Origin: Flectonema sp. DT1601
Taxonomy: Eukaryota; Euglenozoa; Diplonemea; Diplonemida; Diplonemidae
Length of the DNA: 64,000 nucleotides
Direction: 5' to 3'
Assembly (NCBI GenBank): GCA_964019425.1
Contig: OZ025793.1
Span: 310,001 to 374,000 of the forward strand
The number at the start of each line of letters is the position of its first letter. Within the stretch, counting starts at the first letter, position 1. Shown one piece after another: positions 1 to 11,939 of this stretch. The notes beneath the pieces are model-generated. The model ran no database searches and had not been told where the DNA came from. It saw only the letters and a program-made list of their open reading frames with translations. The translations under genes and the position numbers were made by a program.

Positions 1-232
1 ACCGAATTGTGTTTGTGCACTGGAAAAGTTTTTTTTTTTTTTTCGTTTTCTAAAATAAATTTTGGTCAGAAAAAATAATTTATCCTTTTTTGTACATCTA
101 GGAAAGACTCCTCGGCAACAACACATTTAAGAGCTGAGTGGCGAAGTGTTCTTTCAAGCAGTTCTTTACAACCGACTTTTGTCTTTACTTCGTTCTCACT
201 GAAGTAGTTCTGCAATAAGAGTTGCCGAATTA

Positions 233-3200
233 CTACGAAATGGGTCTTCTGTCTTGAAGCATTCTGACAGGTGATTTAGAGTGACGTATTCTGGGAGTGA
301 AGCCCACTGAAGATCTAATAAAGTTGACAGCCTTCTTGCGAGGAGTGTTACGAGCAGCTGCCGTAACCATCGTGAGACGGGCGCCAACTCTACTTCTGAT
401 GTGAAGTTCTTTTTCGAGGATTTGCTGCCGAAGACTCAGCTCTCTATTCTGAAGTGAAGGTACAGTCAGATCAAACGAACGAGTTGCAATTGGTGCCAAG
501 GCGAGTATGGTAGGACGGGATCTGGTTCGCTGTACTTCAACAATACGTCTGACAGCTATCCTTTCACGAAGTTCTTTATCGCGAGATAGTAATCTAATTC
601 TATCATCACGTTCTGCTTCTAATAACCTCCCAGCAATATGATGAAGAGAACTATGCAACTGAGCATGTCTCCAACTTGAATCTACTGGTGATCTATTCTT
701 GGCTAAGGCTCTAGCAGGACTTCCCTGAAGAGGAATTGCAGATGCCGGACGCTGAGTCTCTTCCGTAACGTGTCGTGATATCGGTGCTGAACTGATTCGA
801 TGCCTCAAAGTCACTCGTCTTCTCGCAACTTCAGCCTTTGCTTGTAATATGTCTGTAAAACAATTTATTAAAGGTTTCTGAAATAACTTATCGCTGCTGC
901 CTTTCCGATGATCTATTTCTTTGAGCTCTGATACAATCACTGCCGCTGTACTTGGTCGTCTGGTTGGAATTGTGTTCAGCAGCTTCTTCCTTCGACGAAT
1001 TACTTCCATCTTTGCGAGGTATCGTAATCCGTATTTTCTCATTATTTGAATCATGCGGTCCTCCTCTTTTGGAAGTTCTACTACTTCCTGGTACGTAATT
1101 GAGGGCTTTCTCAATTTCCTAATGTTCGCGGCCTTCTTGCGTCGGACAAGTTCCATCTTAGCCAAGTAGCGTCTTCCAAATTTCTGCATCAGTTTTACAG
1201 CACTCTCTTGGATATGCAGGTCAGGTGATGGGGAACTTTGAGCTAGTGGACTTCTAGAGTGTGCGCCAGTTATACTTTTCATCACTGCTCGTTTCCTTCT
1301 ACGCAGTTCCATTTTTGCGAGGTATCGTCTGCCGAACTTCTGCATTAGATGCAGCATTCGCTGCTCCTTAAGATCAGATGAGTGAGTACCTTTCCTAATT
1401 GAAGTAGTGCGACTATTAGATCTCGACTGAGGGATATTACAACCAGCCAACTGCTCATCTCGAAGAAGAAGTTTTCGTCGGGCTCTTCTCTTTCGGCGGA
1501 GTTCCATCTTCGCGAGGTATCGGCGGCCAAATTTCTGCATGAGGCAGAACGCCCTTTGTTGCTTAACAAGGAAAGGTTTGTCATCAGCAGGTTTAAAAGC
1601 AGACATGTCCTGTTGAGACTGAGAAGGTCTGCGAGGGGCATCACAACCAGCCAACTGCTCGTCTCGAAGAAGAAGCTTTCGCCTGGCACGCCGCCTTCGG
1701 TGAAGTTCCATTTTTGCAAGGTAGCGGCGGCCAAATTTTTGCATCAAATGGAGTGCTGCAGTTCCAAAAGCTGTATCATCGACAGGTGACAGTATTGAAA
1801 AGTCTTCTGACGCTGACGGCCTGCGAGGTGCTGTAATTCTTCTTCCCTTCCGCCTTCGTCGAAGTTCCATCTTCGCAAGATACCTGCGGCCATACTTTTG
1901 TGTTAACAAGACGGCATGTGCTTCAGGTACTTCAGATAATTTGAGTCCATGAAATCCGTGAAGTTCTAATTCCATTCTTTTATTTGATAACTTCCTCTTT
2001 TTAATAAGTTCCATTTTAGCCAGATATCTCCTTCCGTACTTCTCTTCGAGTCTTTCCCTTTCAATCCGAGCGTCGGAAGTGAGCCGGCGGAGGTTTCCTT
2101 CATCGAATGAAACTCTTTTGGATGAAATAGATCGGCGATGTGGCGACATAATCGCTGGCTTCGCTGCAGGCAAACGTTTCTCAGGAATTGCTGTGGCGAT
2201 GCGTCGTCGCTGGGCTTCCTGCTTTGCAGAGTGCTGTCTAGCGAAGGCCTGCATTTGAATCGCCGCTTCTTTAGTAACTTTCTCATTTCTAACAACCGAA
2301 CCCACTTCCGTAAGTTCTGCGGGAATAAGGATCTGAGATGCTGGTTTTGTTTGACTTTGCTGATTCGACTTTTGTCTGGCAACTCTCCTCCTAGCTACTT
2401 CAGCCTTCGCAATGAGAATCCTAAAAACACGTTGCAACATCTCAGCCTCTTCATGACTATAACAAGTAACGGGAGGTATCTTTATAACCGACGCAACCCT
2501 CGCTTTGGTGCGCTCCTCCGGGAGCTCTGGCAAGGGTGCAACTGGTTCGGAAGCTGCGACAAGTCGCTTTTTCTTTCGAGCGATTCGACGGCGAGCTACT
2601 TCAGCCTTAGCAACGAGTATTTTAAAAACATTTTGCAGCACTTCAGCTTCCTCATGACCGTAACAGGAAACAGGAGGTACTTTAATGGTTGACGCTACCC
2701 TCGCCCTCGACCTCCCTTCAGGAAGTTCTGGAGGAGGGCTGGATGAAGAAGTGTTTTGTTGTATTGGTAGTCTTCCGATTGGAATCTTTTCAACTAGTTT
2801 TGACCTGGCTTTTCTTCTTCTTGTTAGTTCAGCTTTGGCTGACCACAATGCACAACATTTCTTTACGAGGTTTAGGAGTACTGCTGGTGTATCGTCTGGT
2901 GTCTCATCGTAACTAAGATTATCAGATTGTGGATCTGGTAGCTCTCCTGGTAGGGAAATCGCAGCCGCAGGGTGTTGAGGATGGCGAAGGGTACTTTTTC
3001 CTAAAGCAATTCGACGGCGGCTGAGTTCTGCCTTTGCCCGTAATACTTTAAATACAGACTGAAGACTTCGCACTGACTTCTCAACATGTTCGTCTACAGC
3101 TGATCGCAGCATTTGCAGATGAGGAAGATCCTCACAGTAATCTTCACGTGAAAGGCTAGCTAGTGCTCCGTCATGTTTTGGTTCTTCCATCATTGCAGCC

Positions 3201-4311
3201 ATGTGAAGGTCTGATAAAGTTGATAACTCGTTGAGATCGTCACCAGCAACTTGGACAAGTAAATTTATTATTTTAAACTCTCTCACTTCAGTATTTAATA
3301 ATTCTTCATCAATAAGTGATGTTAGAAGAGGATTCTTTCTTATGACCGACGTCGCTATTCGGAGTGCTCGCAAACCATTCATATCATTCCATTCTCCCGA
3401 AGCTGCTAAAAAGAGAGCGTTGAGCGTATCAAACGCATCTCCCTGTTCGATATCTATTTCTCCAGCAGTGTCCATCACCTTAAACACTAACTCATGTGGT
3501 TGTCTTGGTTGAGGAGTACTGTAGAAGAAATAACATTAATCTTGAAAATAGATTAACCAATCAGAAAATAATATTAAATACTAAAAAACATCTAACAGGA
3601 GATCAATCCCCTGAAAATAAAGACAAAGTTAACAATACAATTAGGAAGGATAAAAAAAACAAAAAAAATCTAAAGTGAACCAAAATTATTAAAACATCAC
3701 GAACCAATTGTACTTATTTACAGAACAGGAGACTCCATAGGAAAAGGTGATGGTGGAGGAGGTGTTTGATTGCAGACGATTGGAGTGTTGTACTTTTTAA
3801 CAACTTCCTCTAAATGATCAGTTCTCAACTGCAACACTTCATTCTGTTTGAGAGCAGTATCAAGTGACTGACGCATTCCCTTCATCTCAAGTAGGATATC
3901 TCGAAGAAGTGTTTCCATGGCTGGGGATTCAAATGTTATTTTTGATTGATGAGATGAAGTAACAGGTTTTATATTCTCCTGATCTCTAAAACGATCTCCT
4001 GACCTCGAAACGCTCTTTGTTATCGTTGAAGTTGGAAGCTGTACGTTGCTGCTGTTCGAACACATCGACGGCTTCCTGTCTCTCAAAACGCTCGACATCG
4101 CTGGACCAGCCTTACCCATTACTGATGCATGTGGGTTACGGTTATTCCTTTTAGGAGGTGCAGGGCTTATTCTGTGATTCTCAGGCAGCCTCCAACTACT
4201 TGTCGGGGTCCCTTCTCTGCTAGGTGTTGTTAATGTTGTCGCGGATCGCAATCTACTTCCCAACACAGATGGTGAAGGAGACATGTCCCTGCTGACCATT
4301 GGATTGTTCAT
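233..4311 (-). CDS. Repeat-rich basic protein, two exons, about 1,291 aa
   Basis: I do not recognise the family. Two minus-strand exons, 4311-3722 and 3518-233, join in frame across a 203-bp GT-AG intron. The start ATG at 4311 has an in-frame TAG just upstream. Residues 1-130 are Ser/Pro-rich and disordered, and 131-174 look like a coiled coil. Exon 2 opens with a helical stretch, perhaps ankyrin/armadillo-like. Then come about 13 copies of a basic motif: six of the short type AKAE(V/L)xRRR and seven of the long type (Y/F)GRRYLAKMELxRRRK, mostly 40-80 residues apart. Two long-type units share the tail RARRKLLLRDEQLAGC, so one is a recent duplicate. Arg/Lys-rich helices of this kind could bind microtubules, calmodulin or nucleic acid; that is inference. 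The GTG sometimes taken as a start at 3487 lies inside exon 2; without the intron the first ATG would be at 3475. Confidence 0.8.
3519..3721 (-). other. Spliceosomal intron, 203 bp
   Basis: On the minus strand the donor reads CT|GTAAATAAGT at 3721 and the acceptor TTCTTCTACAG| ends at 3519. T-rich runs lie inside. Splicing removes the TAA that would end the first exon after 197 codons and restores one frame: the split codon CT+T is followed by ACT CCT CAA. Upstream of exon 2's first ATG (3475) the frame is open back to the acceptor. Confidence 0.75.
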
Positions 4312-5106
4312 TTTATTTGTCGTTTCCTATTATCATAAAGCTTAATTAAACAGCAGTGAGTCATTCAAAACACCACCACCACAACGTCTAATCGATCACC
4401 ATTGAGAATTCTATACCTGTTAACAATAACGAAGATCATATTACGACACTCGTTCATTCGGTTGTGGGCACATATACAAATAGAGGGGACTGACTGGGAC
4501 ACTTGCAATTTCTTTTTCGTTTTTTTTGTTTTTTTTGTTTTTTTTCTTACTTATTTCTTCTGGTTTAAGTGCGTGGTGGGCAAGGGGGAGCGGATACAAG
4601 ATAATCGGAAGTCAATAACAACAACAAGTTGTGAGGATGCTTAATGATCTCGTCGAATAAGACGCAGCGTGACATGAAAAGTAGCGCTCAGATATCTTGT
4701 TTTTGCTACAATGAACTGAACCACTCAACTCGACTCCCGAGAAGGACAGCACAGGAAGTATGCAATTACTTTCAATCAGTTGCTCGTAGAAGTCACACGC
4801 CACTTCTCACTGCTGTGATGCTCAAATTCTGTCAACAATATAAACTAGATAAGAGAATCATATCGGTGGTGTGTTGTTTGCAGTTTGCTCCGATTGTAAA
4901 AAGTGTGGGGTGTTTTTTTTTATTATTATTATTTCTACCACCACCCTCCCTCCATGTATTCATCTGTTGTTGTTGTCGAGTACAAGTTTTCAACAAAAAT
5001 CTGAAGCAGCGAAGCAACAGAACGAAATCATAAACAGAAATCACACTTTCTGACTCCTTGGGCCAGCGTTCCACTGAAGGACCTGACCACGTTGTGTAGA
5101 AAGTGC

Positions 5107-5367
5107 TTACTGTTTTAACCAGTGCTTGTAGTGACCGACGCCTTCACTGTTGCAAAGGATATTTTCAACGTACCACTTGTAAGCACATTTACCGTCCTGG
5201 TCCATATCGTTTATCAGATCCTTCCACTCATTATCTTTTAGTTTGTCACCACACTCTTGAAGCATAACTTGCATAATAGGAGTTGGAATAAATCCAGTGT
5301 TGCCGTCATCGAATTCTTCCATGATGGCAATCAGCTTGGCTGCGTTTGGAGTGACCTGTCCAGACAT
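5107..5367 (-). CDS. Small EF-hand-like protein, 86 aa
   Basis: The ATG at 5367 follows an A-rich leader and the frame ends with TAA at 5107. The sequence resembles half of a calmodulin/myosin-light-chain protein: a first helix-loop-helix around residues 14-35 with a degenerate loop (DDGNTGFIPTPI), and a second around 45-70 with loop MDQDGKCAYKWY. Neither loop has the full D-x-D-x-D/N-G...E calcium pattern, so calcium binding is doubtful. Full-length family members are about 145-150 aa. This may be a genuine single-lobe protein, or a first exon: the stop overlaps a possible donor (ACA|GTAAGC), but I found no convincing downstream exon. It could act as a light chain or regulatory subunit; the partner is unknown. 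Confidence 0.55.
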   Translation of the reverse strand: MSGQVTPNAAKLIAIMEEFDDGNTGFIPTPIMQVMLQECGDKLKDNEWKDLINDMDQDGKCAYKWYVENILCNSEGVGHYKHWLKQ

Positions 5368-7329
5368 TTTGTTTTTTGTGTTTTTTTTTTGTTTTTTTCA
5401 GTTGCTGAGAAAAGGAAATAAAAGGCTTTTCGTTTTTCTTTTCTGTTTGCACTTTCTGCAGAAAACAAAAATCGAATCTATCAACCTGTGGAGAAGTAAC
5501 AAAAATTAAAATAAGAAACACATTAAAAGCACACATTTGTCCGAACGACACCAGCGGTGAACTGCAACGTCCCCACCTTAACCGAAAAAAAAAGACTGTC
5601 GAAACAAGAATAGAAAGTACATTACAGGGGGGGTAGTGAGTGCAAGGGTACACTCATATTTTTTTCTTTTTTTTTTCCAGTTTTTTTTTCCCTTGCGCAC
5701 AAAAACAGTGCGATTCAAATTAATCGAAATTAGCCGTTTACTTTTCGTTCTGTTTTTTGTTGTTTTCTTCCTCATTTAAAAAAAACAAAAACAAAAACAA
5801 AAAAAAATCGACAACACGGTTCGTGATTTTTTTTTTTTCCCATTCTCTCGTTTTTTTTTTTTTTTAATTACTTTCTTTTTTTTTTCTTACTTTTTCTACC
5901 TTGGTGGGGTAAGATAACGAATCAAAAAAAAAGGAGGGAGAAAAAAAAAAAAAAAAGAAAAGAAAAAAAAAACCCTAATCGGACTATTGTAAGACTCTTG
6001 GTCTTACGAGAACGATTGGACAGAAGGCCCAAAATACTCTATAAGAAAAGACATTATTAATAGTGAGAAGTTATTCTTGAGGATGTTCCTTTTCAAAAAA
6101 AAAAAAAAAAAGGAAGAAGGAAAAAAAAATTGCGCACCAGTAAGCAAATACAGGGTGCTGCAACATAACAACAATTCACACAAAAGGATCGTTACCATAT
6201 GAAAATTTTCCAAATTCGGTTTATTACAATTTAGCCATCTAATTTTTAAAAAAAAAAAAAAAAAAGATTTAAGCAGGAAGAATAGGAACATATCAATACG
6301 AACCTTTTCTTGTTATTGTTATGTAGATAATTAGTTATGAAGCATTAGAAGGGGGGAGGATTGAGTGTTTTTTTTAAAAAAAAAAAAAAAAAAAATCCCT
6401 TCAAGAGAAAGTGTTTGTTGTACAAAGAAAACCAAGTTCCACCACACAAAATAAAAGTACTTATGGCTTTTGTTTTGTTTTTGTTTTGTTTTGTTCTAAA
6501 AAATTTTGTTGTAGATGCGAGCACTCCATATTTTGGAATCGTTTTATTTTTTCTTCATACCATAGACGGTGAATAGAAAAGACACAATTAGTAGCCATGG
6601 GCGCGATGCAAGTATGTCGAAAATTTATTTTTGATTTAAAAATATTTAGAAATAACAAGAGTGAAATAACCCACAGATATCAGAGATCCAGGCCATTCAC
6701 AGCCACTGAAAACTCAGAAGGAAGGGTAGAGGATAAGGGGAAGAGGGGTGAAAATAAAAATATTTAAAAAAAAAAAACGAAATTAATAATACAATACAGT
6801 ACAAGAGGCGCTTGAACCTACCTCAGTTAGTTGTGACCTGGTGTTTATAGTGCAAGGTCAACAAAAAAAATAAAACATATAAAAATAAAATAAAATTAAA
6901 AATAAGAAGAGGAGGCCACAAACTGTTGTTTGTGGGTTACCAAAAGCACCTTATCACAAGAGCTTTTCTTGAAGTGAATAATGCCACATACTACAAGCAC
7001 AAACCGATTTAAAAAAAAAAAAAAAATGAATTGACAGCGGATGAGTCCTTGTTTTGATTCTTCAGCTGTCTAATTCTAAATTGGTTTTATGCAAACACTC
7101 GGTTTATTCACTTCATTGAAGTGAAAGGTAGTTCTTCCAAGAGGAAAGGAAAAGAACAGTGGGGGGAAAAAAAAGAAATTCCCCTTTTTATATATTCGAT
7201 TGACCGATTTAATTAATACAAATGATACGAAATCTCATACGAACTACTACTTGGAATGAGGAAGGATTCTTCATCCAACGACGTCTCCTATTCGCTTTAC
7301 CTTACCAGACCCTTCGCAGACCCTTCAAC
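5368..7329. other. A/T-rich intergenic DNA with many homopolymers
   Basis: No supported gene. The stretch is dominated by A and T runs of 8-18 bases (around 5820-5960, 6098-6130, 6250-6265 and 6373-6395). Short open frames here are mostly poly-Lys or poly-Phe readings of those runs. No repeat shared with the right half of the window was seen. Confidence 0.6.
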
Positions 7330-7386
7330 CTAAACCCATGAAAGAGCCACACCGTTATCTACATGTGTCCTCGGAGCCAATCCTTT

Positions 7387-7432
<46 letters not shown>

Positions 7433-8060
7433 TTCTGCCGGTCAGAGGCTTTTAGCCTAGGAGACCTATTGCGGTTAACGGTACGGCCTGATGCAAGAGA
7501 AGAGATCTCCCCTGTCTTTTCCATGCACATCCACCAGACACCATATATAACTCGTTTAGGATTTTAACTAGACGATGATATGATGACAATAATTAGTTTC
7601 TCGATAAAATGAGTAAGCAGTTCAACTAATCAATGGATCCTGTTTCTTATTATTAACTAAACAACCTCGTACGAACAGGTTCAACATCGCTGTATTTTAT
7701 CCTCATGAATCCCTTCTGCGACTTAATCGGTGCATCCGGACACCTACGTTTATGTGAAGGAGGTAGTCTCTGACCTGGTGGAGTACCACAACGATCGTCA
7801 CCCTTCTCTTCTCTGATAGTGAATGTGCAAGTTGCAAATGGAGACATAATAAAAGGATGTAATGTTATCTGTAAGAGAAAGGAAATAATAATAACAAACT
7901 GTGTTGAGTTCCCTCCTTGATTGTTAACATAGTAATCACTACCGGTAGTGGATGAGAGGAATGAGTCTCTTGTTTTTGCTTCTGTAAAAAAGAATTAAAT
8001 AACAATAAGTCAGTTACAAATAATATTTAAAAAAAAAAGTTTACCCGCAAGCCATGTTGC
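7330..8060 (-). CDS. Candidate multi-exon gene, unrecognised
   Basis: The minus strand shows convincing splice signals. A short segment ends CGG|GTAAAC near 8042. An acceptor with a long T tract (TTCTTTTTTACAG) lies near 7985. A second acceptor (CTTTCTCTTACAG) lies just before 7871. After this comes an open frame with ATG at 7847 running to 7653: 64 codons, basic and Pro-rich, with no known domain. A further open stretch (7530-7330, Arg/Ser-rich) could be a later exon. I could not join all pieces in one frame, so the first segments may be 5' UTR exons. Same strand as its neighbours. Low confidence in the exact model. Confidence 0.3.
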
Positions 8061-9795
8061 TAAGGTTGCAGAATGCAAACGTAGTTTTTTTGTTTTTTTT
8101 TTTGTTTTTTTCTTCTCATCCTACTCGCAGCTACTTTTTTTTTTTTTTTTTTTTCTAAATTTCGTTTTTTTTTTTTTTTTTTTTTTTTTTTTTCCTACAT
8201 GACGAGCAGGGTGTGGGATAGTGATGCTGTTCCGTCACGTTTGGCATATCACCTACTTTTTCATTTTTCCACCTTGTTCCTAATATGCCTACTTCTGTTT
8301 AAGATGTAAGGTATCATTCAAAAAAAGAAGCAACCGACATAAGACGTGCTCTCATTGAGAAGAATTATTCCATTTTTTTATTTTATTTTCCTTCTGCCCC
8401 CCACCGCTGCCCACAGGAACAGCGATGGTGGAAAGAGAGAAGGGAAAAAAAAAAGAAGGGAAAAAAAACGGAATCAGAAATGCGCAAGCAAGAAGGTTCT
8501 CCCTGTTAAAAAAAACACATTCCCTTAAGCAGCCAGGGAGACCTCTTTTAAGTAGACGTAAATTTTTTATTTATTTTTTTCTCACCACAAAGGTTTTATT
8601 TCCCAACAAATACTTTATATTAATTATTTCCTTTTTTTTTTTTTTTTTTTTTTTTCCCCTCTCTTTTGGCAACCTTTAAAAGTAAGCCACTCCCCAGAAG
8701 AAAACACATGCCGGTAGTTCTTTTGCCTTTCATTGTCAGCTGGAATTTTATCTGAGAAAACTGGCAGCCTTTAAAAGTGTAAGTCGGGTGTAAGCTGCTT
8801 CTTGTTGCGGTCGTAGGGGTAGGTAAAATGCTGAGCAAAATTCTCAAGACACCGTACACCACGGTGGACCTTAACACGAGCTTGTTGTCCTAACTTAGAC
8901 CTAATTCTCTATATTTAGTTCATTGGCCTTACTCGTGGTGTATACCCACCAGCTCGGCAAAGGTTGACACTCAGTTGCCTTCAGTCAGTTCAGTCGCAGT
9001 TGGTTAAGAAATAAAAAATAAAAAAATAAAAACAAAGAAAGATAAATGACAACAAATCACTAGCGGGGAGAGAGAGGAGGGAAAGAGTGTGCGTGTGTGA
9101 AGGGGACAAACAAAATAAACGAGAGCAATTCTTCAGAATTTCTACAAAAAATGAGCGCATAAAGTAAAAAAAAAAAAAAAAAAAAAATTCCCCCCCTCAA
9201 ACCTTAAATCCGACACCAGAAACAAGGAGAACACAAAAAAGACGAAGAAACGAAAGAAGAAGAAGGGTAAAATGGAAACACGGATATATCAAGTGTGTAA
9301 ACACATTTCGTGCCGGGTAAGCAACCAATAAACAGATTGATAACTTCCGGTCGAGGAACTACTTATCATCCTTCTCCTCTCCAATAGCAACAAAAAACAA
9401 AACAACAAGTAACCTCCAAATACATCATAAGTACCATTTCGAAGATAATACTTTTGAGAAAACGTTACGAAAAAAAAAAGAAAATTAATGTACAAACAAC
9501 CATCCAGGTTACTTGTCTTTGTTGTTGTTTTTTATTTGGTTCATCTTCCCTTACATTCGGCATCAAAAAAGTAAACAGGAACATGAGGGAGATACAGGAG
9601 AACTCCCCAAAATAGCATTCAATTTAATTACACTCACAGATCACATTCACCATGACTGTAGTGTCTTAATAAGACTCTCTTCTCATATCCAATTATCGAC
9701 TGCAGGGTTTGCATCATCGTTTGGATTATGACGACTCTCCATTCGGAGATTGGTAAACTAAATCGGCCTCAAAAAATTTCAAAAAAAAAAAGGCC
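8061..9795. other. A/T-rich intergenic DNA
   Basis: Long T runs lie at about 8085-8195 and 8632-8655, and A runs near 9167-9187. No gene is firmly supported. The exon-like trace at 8771-8890 is listed separately. Confidence 0.5.
8771..8890 (-). CDS. Possible terminal exon, unrecognised
   Basis: An open minus-strand stretch of about 39 codons ends in TAA at 8771. Its composition looks protein-like (ARVKVHRGVRCLENF, then QHFTYPYDRNKKQL) and is unlike the low-complexity frames around it. A possible acceptor (GTTAG) lies just upstream, but without a clear pyrimidine tract. I do not recognise it. It may be the 3' end of a gene whose other exons I cannot place, or chance. Confidence 0.2.
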   Translation of the reverse strand, partial: GQQARVKVHRGVRCLENFAQHFTYPYDRNKKQLTPDLHF

Positions 9796-11917
9796 TCAGC
9801 AGTTTGACATCCATGAAGTGTCTTGAATTAATTGATCAGCAGAGTAACGGAGTTCAACATCACGTTGGAAGCAACCATCAAGAAAGGCTTTCAACTCAAG
9901 AGAGATGTCCTGTGGGATTCCTTCAGGGGGACCAACACTGTTGGCGATGTGAAACACTGCTCCCCACATAGAACTGAATTCAGGCCACGGTGGCTTACCA
10001 GTAATCATTTCCACAACAGTACATCCAATTGACCAAATGTCTGCTCTGAAACTGTAACCTTGATCTTGATTTGTGATTACCTCTGGTGCCATCCAATAAG
10101 GAGTTCCAACCATACTCTTTGCAGCAACTCCGTGAGTCTTTGCTTGAATCTCAAGTAGATTTTTAGAACATCCGAAATCAGCTAATTTTACAATTCCATC
10201 ACCAGTCAGTAGGATATTATCTCCTTTGATGTCGCGATGAATTATTCCTCTTTCGTGTAAGAAGCTTATTGCATAACAGATCTGCTTTGTGTACCTCCGG
10301 GCAGTCTGTTTTGTTTTATTTATGTTACTAAAGTGTGGTATTAAAAAAGTATAATAAAGTTCAACGTAACAAACCTCCATATCCAAAGTTCCAAATTTCT
10401 TTATCACTGCAGCTAGAGAACCACCAGGAATGTACTCAAGGAATATGTAAAGCATATCAGCATCGGGGTCCTGTTATTTATGATTTTCTCACTCTTTTTT
10501 TCTCCAATTAAAAACAGTTCATTAACTAGTAACAATAGATACAAACCTTACTGGCACCCAGATAGCGTACAATATTAGTGTGTATGAGTCCTCTCATAAC
10601 ACCAATTTCATTAATGAGAGCGTTGACATCTTCCTCGTCCTGAATGTTACCGAGTTCAACACACTTAACGGCCATCATACCACCAGATCGTTTAAGACCT
10701 GCGTAGACAGCACCGTAAGAACCTTGACCCAGAAGATTACCAAGTCTCCATCCGGATAGTTCCTCATCCATCTTCGCATCAGCGTGTTGACGTAAGAACT
10801 GATCAATATCTCTCTTAGCACTCACACTTGAAGTTGTTGCTGTCAATTCCTCTTGTTGAGCCAGAGCTGCTTCTTGTTGCCGCTTTTGCTCTTCTTCCTC
10901 TTCAACTTGTTTTAGTCGAGCAGTTTCCGCCTGTCTCTGATTGTAGCCATCAGTACCTGGAGTGTTGTCGATTACTTCTTGAGTAGCCTTTTGGCATTTT
11001 CGGAGTTCTTCTTCGATAGCCGCAGGGAGGGATACTTCGAGTACTTTTCCTTTTTTATTTGCATCTTCCAACATCCTCCAGGTAGTGTCATCCACATGAG
11101 GACGAATATCTTCCGACACCTGAGATATTGTATCGAAACGGAAATCAGGTTTGCAGGGGTTTGGTTTGTGTAGAATCTGTTGGCCACAATGATCTCCCTC
11201 CTGCCAAGTTCCAATCTGCCAGGATCCGTTTCTGTATCGTTCGATACCTTCGCCGTGGCGTTTCCCGTGGAGGAATCCTCCGACATATTTAGTTAGTTGA
11301 TCTGCAGAGTCAGCCCAGGTGTATTGTCCTTTACCAGTCTTTTCATCCATGTGGAATTCACCATCATACCGATCTCCATTTTTAAAAATATAACTACCAA
11401 CACCATGCATTAAATCATTCACCCAATCACCTTCATAGTGGGGTCCGTCAGCCCACTTTTGAACTCCTTTGCCGTGGCGTTTGTCGTTAAGCCAGTTGCC
11501 AGTGTAGACATCAGAGTTTCGATATTGTTGTTTTCCTTTTCCGCTACGTTCGTCGTGTTCGAATTCACCTTCGTATTCACCATTAACATCACAGAGCTCA
11601 CCGTAGCCGTGTTGTTCGTCATTTATCCAGTCACCTTGGTAGAAGCCTCCATCTACGTAAGTAAACTTACCCTTTCCATATTGTCTGTTTAGCCGCCACT
11701 CTCCTTCGAATACGTCTCCGCAAATCCATCGAAAGGTACCCCTGCCGTGGGGGACTGTTCGTATTTTCTCACCTTCTTCGCCAAGTATGTCGGCTACTTC
11801 ACCTTCGTAGACACCGTCATCAGCAGTGAGTCTCTCTATCAGTCCTGGGGTGCGAGCAATTCGAACTATTTCGCCATCGATATGGAGATCTTCAACGATC
11901 TCCACACCCTCCCCCAT
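9796..11917 (-). CDS. MORN-repeat STE11/MAP3K-like protein kinase, 658 aa
   Basis: Three exons (11917-10547, 10470-10375, 10305-9796) join in phase 0. Residues about 35-235 hold roughly eight MORN repeats (YxGxWxxxxxxGxGxxxxxxG type), which in other proteins bind membranes or form scaffolds. An acidic Gln/Glu-rich linker follows (about 330-380). The kinase domain starts near residue 393: Gly loop GQGSYG (397-402), AVK lysine 418, helix-C Glu 437, catalytic HRDIKGDN (512-519), DFG 532-534, and GTPYWMAPEV (556-565). All key catalytic residues are present, so it should be an active Ser/Thr kinase. The GTPYWMAPE and HRDIKGDN forms are typical of STE/MAP3K kinases. It probably acts early in a MAP kinase cascade, placed at a membrane or cytoskeleton by the MORN part; that role is inferred. 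The end falls soon after the kinase domain. Confidence 0.9.
10306..10374 (-). other. Intron of the kinase gene, 69 bp, in-frame and stop-free
   Basis: The donor GAG|GTTTGT is at 10374 and the acceptor AAAACAG| ends at 10306. The intron is 23 codons long with no stop. If retained it would insert 23 residues between the hinge/helix-D region and helix E of the kinase. Removal gives LDME-TARRYTKQI, a normal kinase helix-E start. Confidence 0.8.
10471..10546 (-). other. Intron of the kinase gene, 76 bp
   Basis: The donor AAG|GTTTGT is at 10546 and the acceptor AATAACAG| ends at 10471. Removal joins IVRYLGASK to DPDADMLYIFLEY, the usual kinase beta-4/beta-5 region. Phase 0. Confidence 0.88.
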
Positions 11918-11939
11918 CGGCTAGGGTTACTGTGAGTGG

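Noticed and set aside
3476-3487. GTG start for the long repeat-protein frame
   Set aside because: The frame is open upstream to a good splice acceptor and joins exon 1 in phase, so the true start is the ATG at 4311.
233-11917. Kinetoplastid-type polycistron
   Set aside because: Genes share a strand, but several have ordinary introns, and the A-rich leaders show no common acceptor for trans-splicing.
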